From an uncultured Saprospiraceae bacterium (GTDB lineage: Bacteria; Bacteroidota; Bacteroidia; Chitinophagales; Saprospiraceae): DNA of 7,068 nt. The position numbers and the translations under genes are program-made. The DNA lies in assembly GCA_937942465.1 (NCBI GenBank), contig CALDEO010000163.1:1-7068 (forward strand). The letters run 5' to 3'. This document shows positions 1-5,327 of the stretch, piece by piece. The notes under the pieces were generated by a model. The model was not told the DNA's origin. It saw only the letters and a program-made list of their open reading frames with translations, and made no database searches. The first letter of the stretch is position 1. Every line of letters begins with the position of its first letter.

Positions 1-986
1 ACTACTGAGCTCAACCATTCGTTGTCTTTATTGGCACTCATTGCTTTTGAAGCAAGGTTAGAGATAAATACCCCACCTGCTAATATGATCATACCAAAGA
101 ATACTCTACCTGCGATATCCATGATATCATTAAGAATACCTCCGATCTGTACTAGATCTAACTTATCTACCGCTGCGATCACTGCTGTAAACATAATGAA
201 GAACATAGCGATGTTCCCTATTATTTGCGAAAGCGAAGTACTACCTAATACATTGCCCAATCCTAGATTAGAAGACATATTGTCTAATCCAAAGCTCTTT
301 AACAATCCTACTCCCATTGCAACTAAGTACTTACCTGCGATATAGAATACACCGAGTAATATTATTGCTGCAATGATACGTGGTACTGCTAGCATAAACT
401 GTTGCAACATCTCTGTAGCTGGCTCAGAGATCGCTTCCATCTTCAATGTATCCAATGCAACGATAAGAATCGGAATAAATATGAATATGAATACCAATTG
501 CTTGATGATCTTAGCAATACTGATGTTACCTGTATCAATACCGTTTTTCTGTCCAAACTTCTCAACTCCCGCAGTTAAGAATGCTGTAGCCTCAGATGCG
601 ATACTTGCAATCATATAACCAGCAAATCCTATAACTCCTGCTGCAATAACATTAGGTAAGAAACCCATGAAATCTTGCATCATTTTCTCTAAAGGAGCTA
701 ATACTCCATCTACTCCGAGAAGATTAAGAGCAATCATCAATGCATAAATCAAGATGAGGTAGTAAAATAATGTTGCTACAAAATTATCAACTCTAAAGCT
801 TGTCTGTAATTTTTCACCAATTTTCTCATCTATAGATGTTTTGGTCATTACCTTACGGATAATACCCTTTACTATTTTAGCAATAAAAAACCCTAAAATT
901 AAGACGATTACTGCACCTAATACACCTGGTAATACATTGCCAAATTGTGTACTAAGACTGTTTGTTAAATTTTCTAAATATTCCAT
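1..986 (-). CDS. Mechanosensitive ion channel-like protein with conserved TM-helix repeats (partial, C-terminus cut by window edge)
   Basis: The reading frame starts at ATG 986 (MEYLENLTNS) and stays open for 328 codons to the window edge. It is strongly hydrophobic, with membrane segments at about residues 18-42, 68-92, 107-130, 162-180, 199-222, 256-274 and 290-312. A pattern recurs: a helix opening with Leu/Val-Pro and small residues (LPGVLGAVIV, LPNVIAAGVI, VPRIIAAIIL), a polar stretch, then a second hydrophobic helix. This gives about three and a half tandem units. It matches the 'conserved TM helix' repeat of bacterial MscS-related/CmpX-like proteins, which are inner-membrane proteins linked to osmotic or envelope stress. 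No MscS beta domain is visible in the part present, so channel activity is inferred from family resemblance only. The start follows an A/T-rich leader with no clear Shine-Dalgarno. The gene is separated from the upstream OMP gene by an intrinsic terminator, so it probably has its own promoter in 987-1025, though no TAnnTTTG box is visible there. Confidence 0.8.
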   Translation of the reverse strand, partial: MEYLENLTNSLSTQFGNVLPGVLGAVIVLILGFFIAKIVKGIIRKVMTKTSIDEKIGEKLQTSFRVDNFVATLFYYLILIYALMIALNLLGVDGVLAPLEKMMQDFMGFLPNVIAAGVIGFAGYMIASIASEATAFLTAGVEKFGQKNGIDTGNISIAKIIKQLVFIFIFIPILIVALDTLKMEAISEPATEMLQQFMLAVPRIIAAIILLGVFYIAGKYLVAMGVGLLKSFGLDNMSSNLGLGNVLGSTSLSQIIGNIAMFFIMFTAVIAAVDKLDLVQIGGILNDIMDIAGRVFFGMIILAGGVFISNLASKAMSANKDNEWLSSV

Positions 987-1020
987 TTTGAATTATTTGT
1001 AAGTTAGTTGGTTTAAGTTT

Positions 1021-1067
1021 TATTTAAAAATGAACTCGGCCCAGCAATCACACTAGGCCTAAGTTCA
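1021..1067 (-). terminator. Intrinsic terminator of the triple-barrel OMP gene
   Basis: An interrupted inverted repeat pairs TGAACT (1031-1036) with AGTTCA (1062-1067), and GGCC (1038-1041) with GGCC (1056-1059). A small 1x2 internal loop separates the two stems and the terminal loop is 14 nt. On the minus strand the stem is followed at once by TTTTTAAATA (1030-1021). It begins 13 nt after the TAA at 1081. This is a standard Rho-independent terminator for the minus-strand gene and should insulate it from the channel-like gene at 986. Confidence 0.8.
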
Positions 1068-1080
1068 CGGGGTAATACTA

Positions 1081-3663
1081 TTAAAATGGGAATCTATACC
1101 CGACAATCAATTGATTGTATTTGAATGCGTTACGAGCTGTAAAGTCTACATATAAATCACCTGACCATACATTGAGTGAAGACCCTACGATGAAGTTGTA
1201 TGAACCTGTAAGCTTATCAGCATCTTGATCATCTCCTACTTTCAACAATCCTAAACCAAAACCTACATATGGCTTCACCATCTTAGATTTTGTTAAAAAG
1301 TCGATCTTGTATAAAACATTGGCAGATATACCGAATGTACTTGGTGATCCCAATCCAAAAAATGACTCTGGCATAAACTCAACTTTAGAGTTATCACCAC
1401 CTACTTGATAGTGTAGTCTATATCCTAAGTTAAATGTTGTTGGTCCTCCTACGTTAAATCCAGTAAAACCAGACATTCCTTTGTATCTAAATTTAGAGAA
1501 AAACCCATTAGCTGGACCGACATTAACGTCTGATTGTACTTTAGAAGCATTTGATGGCTTCTGTACTTTAGGCTCTCTGATTACTTCTACTTCAACTTCT
1601 CTCTCGATTATTGTTTGATTAGAAGCTTGATTTTGCTCCATTCTCGTAAGCGACTCGATCATCAACGATCTTAGATCTTCTAACCTTTGATTAGTATACT
1701 CTATGTCTTTAGTGATTTGCTTACTTTCGAATGATTCCATCTCGATCACAGCACCTTCAGTATTAGACATACTTTTTTCGATAGATCCTTGACGTTGCTT
1801 CAACATATCTAAGTCGTTACTACTCTTATCAAGTCTTCTCTCTAGTGTAGAAAATCTATCGTTGAATGTGTTTAACATCTTCTCTATATTAGAGTTGTTG
1901 TCATCCGCAAGCTTCATATTCATGGCATTCATGTCCTTCAAGGTCATCTTGATGTCTCCCATGTTTTCTTTAAGCTGTGCTATCTGTTGATCTTTATCAT
2001 AGTCTGCAAGAGCTGACTTGATATCATCACCATTATTACTATTGCTAGCAGGTGCTGCCACTGTTGCTACCGGAGCATTACTTCTACGATCATCCATAAG
2101 ATCTCTCAACAATAACTGAAACTCTGCTGGTGTCATATTGATACCACTCTGCTGTCCTCTATTGTTAGATACATTCATACCTCCCAACATCTGAGACGGC
2201 TGATTGCCCCCATTATATGCAGTGTATGCGTTCTTAGTTAACTCATCTACGATTTGCTCAGCTTTCATTTTTTCTTCTGATAGCTTTTTTACTTCGTCTA
2301 CATCTTGCTCTGTTATCGCTTGTGCAAGTTGAGCCTCTAGTGCTACGATCTTATTTTCGTACTGATCTTTTAATTCTTCTGTTGCAGCTAGATTATCAGC
2401 GTCATTAGCAAGTATATAATCGTCCATTGTAGATTGCTCTACTACATCGATTTTTTGCTTTTTTCTACCTAATACAAAGTTGACACTTACACCATAGTTC
2501 CATGAGTATTTTAACTCCTCAGGAGCTGTAAGGTCTTCGATGTTTTCGGCAGTTGTTACGATACTCTTTACGAATCCAGTAGCTTTTACATACTTTGAAA
2601 ATGGTAAATCAATACCTAGACCACCCATTGCGAAACCTTGATTGGCACTTGCAAGTGTATCTGCAACTCCAACATACTCATCACTTACGTGAATATTACC
2701 ACCACCTATTGTCAACCATGGTGTAAATCCTTTTCCTTCATTCAATTTGAATCTTGCCTCACCACCATACATTGATAGCTCGTCAAACTTGGTATAAGAA
2801 TCTTCTTGTAATGCTCTCCAGTAAAAACCTCTTACACCTACTAATGGTCCAAAGTTAAAGCCGGCACTACCACCTGCCATCCATGTATCATTGTATGGTA
2901 AGTCTTCGTGGAAGTCCATTTTAGAATAAGAAACTTCCAATGGTACATTCAATCCACTAAACCCACCTGAGAAGTTGTCCCAGTATGCTCTATCTACATC
3001 CGTAAGACCTCCTGGTTTACGACCACCGATATAGAATGCCATTGATGCTCTTAGTGACCAGTTATTGATTCTTTCAGTTAAGTAATCTTCTTTTACCAAT
3101 CCATAACTTTCTATCTCCTCGTCATTAAGAAGGCTATTGACTGCATTGTATCTGTAGCTTGTATTCATCGCTTGGATACCGATTGTGTATCTATTGGCAA
3201 CACTTACTTTAATACCTAGTCCAGCATTCACATATATCTGCTTGCTCGTAGTGAGTGAGTCATAGCCTATCGACTGTATACCTGTACCCAATGTAAGGTA
3301 TGGCAAGAATGCACCTCTCGAAAGATTAAACTTAACGTCTCCTCCATATCTTTTTAATTCTAAATCAGCTGGAGCAAATGCTGCTAATTGTTCTTCTGTC
3401 ACATCAAATGCAAAATTCTCTAAGTCTGTCTGCAATGAGAAACCTTGAGAATAGCTGGCCATCAATTCGACATTCTGACCAAAACCTAGACCCAATTGAG
3501 CTCCGCCGATAATACCGTCGCCGATACCTGACTTCTCATTGAATAAGTTGTAATCTGCAAATGGAGAAAGTGTATAACTAATACCTCCAACTTGAGCAAA
3601 AGCTTGTACACTACCTAAAAACGGCAGCAATAATAAAAATGATTTCAAGATTAACTTTTTCAT
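1081..3663 (-). CDS. Large outer-membrane protein with three beta-barrel-like segments and a central coiled coil
   Basis: The 860-residue product has a clear Sec signal peptide (KK, hydrophobic core, AFA-Q near residue 23). Residues 25-214 and 226-400 are rich in alternating aromatic/Gly strands and resemble each other: RYGGDVKFNL...PYLTLGTG at about 105-128 against MYGGEARFKL...PWLTIGGG at about 298-322, and WSLRASMAFYIGGRK at 202-216 against WNYGVSVNFVLGRKK at 388-402. Residues 422-478 and 552-690 are charged heptad-like coiled coil, split by an Asn/Gly/Ser/Ala-rich linker (482-547). Residues 720-860 form a third barrel-like segment with PYVGFGLG at 798-805 and the C-terminus GYRFPF, whose terminal Phe is typical of BAM substrates. 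No OmpA peptidoglycan-binding domain or TonB plug was seen. A structural role in the OM/periplasm is inferred; the true function is unknown. The gene is monocistronic, with a terminator after the TAA and a palindrome-rich 185-base leader. Confidence 0.82.
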   Translation of the reverse strand: MKKLILKSFLLLLPFLGSVQAFAQVGGISYTLSPFADYNLFNEKSGIGDGIIGGAQLGLGFGQNVELMASYSQGFSLQTDLENFAFDVTEEQLAAFAPADLELKRYGGDVKFNLSRGAFLPYLTLGTGIQSIGYDSLTTSKQIYVNAGLGIKVSVANRYTIGIQAMNTSYRYNAVNSLLNDEEIESYGLVKEDYLTERINNWSLRASMAFYIGGRKPGGLTDVDRAYWDNFSGGFSGLNVPLEVSYSKMDFHEDLPYNDTWMAGGSAGFNFGPLVGVRGFYWRALQEDSYTKFDELSMYGGEARFKLNEGKGFTPWLTIGGGNIHVSDEYVGVADTLASANQGFAMGGLGIDLPFSKYVKATGFVKSIVTTAENIEDLTAPEELKYSWNYGVSVNFVLGRKKQKIDVVEQSTMDDYILANDADNLAATEELKDQYENKIVALEAQLAQAITEQDVDEVKKLSEEKMKAEQIVDELTKNAYTAYNGGNQPSQMLGGMNVSNNRGQQSGINMTPAEFQLLLRDLMDDRRSNAPVATVAAPASNSNNGDDIKSALADYDKDQQIAQLKENMGDIKMTLKDMNAMNMKLADDNNSNIEKMLNTFNDRFSTLERRLDKSSNDLDMLKQRQGSIEKSMSNTEGAVIEMESFESKQITKDIEYTNQRLEDLRSLMIESLTRMEQNQASNQTIIEREVEVEVIREPKVQKPSNASKVQSDVNVGPANGFFSKFRYKGMSGFTGFNVGGPTTFNLGYRLHYQVGGDNSKVEFMPESFFGLGSPSTFGISANVLYKIDFLTKSKMVKPYVGFGLGLLKVGDDQDADKLTGSYNFIVGSSLNVWSGDLYVDFTARNAFKYNQLIVGYRFPF

Positions 3664-3689
3664 TTATTTTTTTGTGATGAATAGAATGA

Positions 3690-3713
3690 CAGGCTCGCCT
3701 GATGTCAGGACAT
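3690..3713 (-). promoter_or_regulatory. Overlapping palindromes upstream of the OMP gene, including ATGTC-AG-GACAT
   Basis: Three perfect palindromes with 2-nt spacers overlap here: CAGGC-TC-GCCTG (3690-3701), CCTGA-TG-TCAGG (3698-3709) and ATGTC-AG-GACAT (3702-3713). The last lies 38 nt before the OMP start codon and has a counterpart in front of mlaE. Two-nucleotide loops cannot fold as hairpins in that register, which favours a DNA operator bound by a dimer. In the mRNA, CAGG-CGAG-CCTG could still form a short hairpin. No good TAnnTTTG box is visible downstream; the octamer in the equivalent position (3684-3691) reads TGTCATTC. Confidence 0.5.
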
Positions 3714-3725
3714 GCTGAGTATTCC

Positions 3726-3793
3726 GAAAAAATGGTTGTTTTATAAAATGTAATTGCCGTTGGTTAGAATCATTGCATTGAATCGCAATTACA
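3726..3793 (-). terminator. Inverted repeat after the sigma/77-aa operon, weak terminator candidate
   Basis: TGTAATTGC (3749-3757) and GCAATTACA (3785-3793) form a perfect 9-bp inverted repeat around a 27-nt loop. It lies about 55 nt after the stop of the 77-residue gene. On the minus strand the stem is followed by TTTTATAAAA and, a little further on, by TTTTTT at 3732-3727. The stem is AT-rich and the loop long, so it would be a weak terminator. An operator for the OMP promoter is the alternative reading. Nothing else that looks like a terminator lies between the two genes. Confidence 0.35.
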
Positions 3794-3848
3794 GTATAGA
3801 GAGTGGAGAATGTTTAAATGGTCACAAAAAGGCAGAACATATTTTTTA

Positions 3849-4082
3849 TTATAGCTCGTTGCCCTTATTATCTTGAAGTTTATTACCCAGATTTTCTAGA
3901 ATAGTACTTTCCGTTTTGATCATTTTGCTTGTAAATAGATCAATGATCGTAGCCGCCCCCTCTATTTTAGCCAAGGTGCTGAATACCTCTTTTTTAAGTG
4001 TAGGATCAGTCTCAGTTTTAGCAAGCAACTGCTCAAACTGTGATGCGATCTTATCTTTTATATTTTTATTGTTCTGCTCCAT
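3849..4082 (-). CDS. Small soluble protein co-transcribed with an ECF-type sigma factor; function unknown
   Basis: A 77-residue, charged, mostly helical-looking protein (MEQNNKNIKDKIASQFEQLL...) with no signal peptide and no membrane segment. The middle (about residues 33-57, STLAKIEGAATIIDLFTSKM) is the most hydrophobic part and could be an amphipathic helix. I do not recognise a family. Its ATG lies 7 nt after the TAG of the sigma gene. The junction reads TAG-ATGTAGT-ATG, where the first ATG is followed directly by a stop, so the second ATG (4082) is the working start. The tight spacing implies one transcript and possible translational coupling. By position it could modulate the sigma factor, but it lacks the transmembrane helix of classical ECF anti-sigma factors and shows no obvious zinc-binding Cys/His motif. 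That role is inference only. Confidence 0.7.
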   Translation of the reverse strand: MEQNNKNIKDKIASQFEQLLAKTETDPTLKKEVFSTLAKIEGAATIIDLFTSKMIKTESTILENLGNKLQDNKGNEL

Positions 4083-4089
4083 ACTACAT

Positions 4090-4665
4090 CTAGTCTGTTA
4101 ACGGTTCGTATTTATTAAATAGTTTGACCTTTGTTCTTTTTAACTTCATCTTGATGGCACTTTCCTTGATTTTCGTAATCTCCGATATTTCTCTGATTGT
4201 AAGGCCATCAATATACTTCATTAACATAAGATATCGCTCTTCTTCTTTGAGCTCAAGCATATATTCCTGTAAAGACTCTAATCTAAGCTCTAGCAATTTT
4301 TTATCATTGATATCCTCTCGACTCGAATCTTCATTGTTGTTAAGCTCTTCATCAATGTCAAATATTTTTATCCTCTTATTCTTATTGAGAAACTTAACAC
4401 AAGTATTAAATGAAATAGAGTGAACCCATAATGAAAATTTAGATCTACCCTGAAACTGACCAATACTCGTAAATATTTTTATAAAAATATCATGCGTCAA
4501 GTCCTTGGCCATATGCTCATCCTTGAGCATAGATATTGCTTTATAATAGATCAGTTTTTCATATCTATTATATAGTATAGCCTGCACTAATCTGCGATCT
4601 TGATCAATATTCTTGATTAAGTCTTCATCAGTCTGACTGGCAATATTTTCTTTAGTTAATTTCAT
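4090..4665 (-). CDS. ECF-type RNA polymerase sigma factor (sigma-70 family)
   Basis: A 191-residue protein with the two-domain layout of ECF sigma factors. Region 2 spans about residues 25-100 (LYNRYEKLIYYKAISMLKDEHMAKDLTHDIFIKIF...FSLWVHSISFNTCVKFLNKNKR), including the acidic DLTHDIF helix that contacts core polymerase and the W-x-x-x-I stretch of region 2.3/2.4. A variable acidic linker follows (EELNNNEDSSREDINDKK). Region 4 lies near residues 135-186 with a helix-turn-helix (GLTIREISEITKIKESAIKMKLKR). The start was set at ATG 4665 (MKLTKENI) rather than the upstream in-frame GTG at 4683, because the six extra residues are not typical and the ATG follows an A/T-rich TTTTTTAATA leader usual for this phylum. 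It heads a two-gene unit with the 77-residue ORF. Its target promoters cannot be read from the window; the OMP gene just downstream is one candidate. Confidence 0.88.
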   Translation of the reverse strand: MKLTKENIASQTDEDLIKNIDQDRRLVQAILYNRYEKLIYYKAISMLKDEHMAKDLTHDIFIKIFTSIGQFQGRSKFSLWVHSISFNTCVKFLNKNKRIKIFDIDEELNNNEDSSREDINDKKLLELRLESLQEYMLELKEEERYLMLMKYIDGLTIREISEITKIKESAIKMKLKRTKVKLFNKYEPLTD

Positions 4666-4718
4666 TATTAAAAAATGCAGCACTTACAATTGTCTACATT
4701 TCTATTATTGTTTTTGAA

Positions 4719-4730
4719 TACTACATAGTA
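4719..4730 (-). promoter_or_regulatory. Palindrome TACTA-CA-TAGTA upstream of the sigma gene
   Basis: A perfect 12-bp palindrome with a 2-nt spacer lies 53 nt before the sigma start codon. Its geometry (5-2-5) is like that of the palindromes in front of the OMP and mlaE genes, but its bases differ. It could be an operator. AT-rich palindromes of this size also arise by chance. No TAnnTTTG box was found on the minus strand near it. Confidence 0.3.
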
Positions 4731-4760
4731 CCACAATCATTAAAAGATTGACTTCCAAAT

Positions 4761-4970
4761 ATGGATAGAGACCATACTTTATTACTTTAGTCACAAGATG
4801 ATGAAGCTTTTATTGATAATCAACCTTTAGATTACTTTACATCCAAAAAGATAGATAAATATTTAGATTGTAATACAGGATATTTAATTAAATCACCCTC
4901 AAGGTTAGAGTATAATTATAAACAATTGACTCGCTTGGCGTTTCAAAAATCAATATATGAGAATAATTAA
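4761..4970 (+). pseudogene. Possible decayed small gene (in-frame TAG)
   Basis: From ATG 4761 the plus frame reads MDRDHTLLL, then TAG (4788-4790), then 59 further codons without a stop (SQDDEAFIDNQPLDYF...QKSIYENN) to TAA at 4968. The amino-acid mix after the TAG is protein-like (mixed charged, aromatic and aliphatic residues), and no ATG follows the TAG in frame. I do not recognise a family. It may be the remnant of a short gene broken by a nonsense mutation, or an accidental open frame in AT-rich DNA. The evidence is weak. Confidence 0.25.
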
Positions 4971-5130
4971 TGTGTCGATGGATTCTAGATCCTACAAGGT
5001 CAATTACTCCAATCTTAGCTCCTGAGTACCAGTAAGTTTATAATCTAAGAAATAATATATAGGAAGAATGTTAATATTCTCTTATTTTATGCAAATTATC
5101 CATTATTATGCACCATTCAGGCCTAAAGAC

Positions 5131-5161
5131 TTTCAAATTGAATATATTTGTTATATATTTG
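5131..5161 (+). promoter_or_regulatory. Bacteroidota-type promoter facing the convergent terminator
   Basis: A perfect -7 box TATATTTG (5154-5161) lies exactly 19 nt after TTTC (5131-5134), a one-mismatch form of the TTTG -33 box. The phylum consensus is TTTG-N19-TAnnTTTG. A second TATATTTG sits 11 nt upstream (5143-5150), making a short tandem repeat. The predicted start lies near 5166-5169. No protein-coding frame follows on this strand before the hairpin terminator at 5281, so the promoter would make a short non-coding RNA. Confidence 0.55.
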
Positions 5162-5165
5162 ATTT

Positions 5166-5320
5166 AACAATACGTCGCAAGTCGTGTTGAAAAAGTTTGT
5201 AGAGAGTAGAACCCCTAAAATATAAGTGGCTGAACACCACTAAAGACGTAGTTTTCTTATTTTGAGACCTTAGTCGAAAGAGCCTGAGTTTGAATTGTCA
5301 AACTCGGGCTTATTATTTTC
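5166..5320 (+). ncRNA. Candidate structured small RNA of about 150 nt
   Basis: The segment between the promoter at 5131-5161 and the terminator at 5281-5320 can fold into a long rod. AAC (5166-5168) pairs with GTT (5251-5253). After a 2-nt bulge, TACGTC (5171-5176) pairs with GACGTA (5245-5250). After a 3x3 internal loop, AGTCGTGTT (5180-5188) pairs with AACACCACT (5233-5241) with one C-C mismatch. The apical part (5189-5232) is purine-rich and shows no strong stem. A competing hairpin AGTGG/CCACT (5225-5229 with 5237-5241) would use part of the same 3' arm. The predicted 5' end coincides with the base of the rod. No open frame fits. The elongated hairpin with a large open region loosely recalls 6S-type RNAs, but I cannot match it to a known family. 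It could instead be chance pairing in a 3' region. Confidence 0.45.
5281..5320. terminator. Strong hairpin terminator, shared by mlaF (-) and the candidate sRNA (+)
   Basis: AGCCTGAGTTTG (5281-5292) and CAAACTCGGGCT (5299-5310) pair over 12 bp with one G-U and a 6-nt loop AATTGT. On the plus strand a T-rich tail follows (TTATTATTTTC to 5320). On the minus strand the stem begins 17 nt after the mlaF TAG and is followed by the less perfect TCTTTC. The hairpin can therefore stop minus-strand mlaF transcripts and is even better suited to a plus-strand RNA, for which no protein gene is visible. Confidence 0.8.
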
Positions 5321-5327
5321 TATGAAA

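Larger units (their letters stand above)
4684..5165. other. Gene-poor stretch between the sigma gene and the candidate sRNA
   Basis: No intact gene was found on either strand over about 480 bases. Contents: the 5' leader of the sigma gene (about 4684-4760), a stop-interrupted plus-strand frame (4761-4970), a further AT-rich stretch with only small imperfect repeats (for example AGAAT/ATTCT around a 6-nt loop near 5065-5082), and the promoter of the candidate sRNA at the right end. The size and the broken frame hint at decay of a former gene. Confidence 0.5.

Noticed and set aside
22..618. Open plus-strand frames at 22-345 and 373-618
   Set aside because: They lie antisense to the channel-like gene, whose frame is long, continuous and shows the family repeats. 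The plus-strand translations are Ile/Met/Asn-rich mirror products without recognisable domains.
3749..3793. Inverted repeat as insertion-sequence ends
   Set aside because: Nine base pairs around 27 nt is far too short for a mobile element and there is no transposase or target duplication.
3916..4423. Plus-strand frames at 3916-4101 and 4124-4423
   Set aside because: Antisense to the 77-residue gene and the sigma factor. The Ser/Leu/Ile-rich composition is what an antisense reading gives; no start context or promoter.
4666..4683. GTG at 4683 as start of the sigma factor
   Set aside because: It would add MLHFLI before MKLTKENI. The internal ATG 4665 is a better codon with a usual A/T-rich leader and gives a typical N-terminus.
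4788..4790. TAG read through as pyrrolysine or suppressed stop
   Set aside because: No pyrrolysine machinery, no recognisable family and no support beyond the open frame; a nonsense mutation or chance frame is simpler.
5143..5161. Tandem TATATTTG copies as a repeat array or CRISPR-like element
   Set aside because: Only two 8-bp copies 11 nt apart in AT-rich DNA; best read as duplicate -7 boxes.
5225..5310. tRNA-like arms (hairpins with GTTTGAATT-type loops)
   Set aside because: Spacing, loop sizes and acceptor stem do not fit a cloverleaf; the second hairpin is a terminator.
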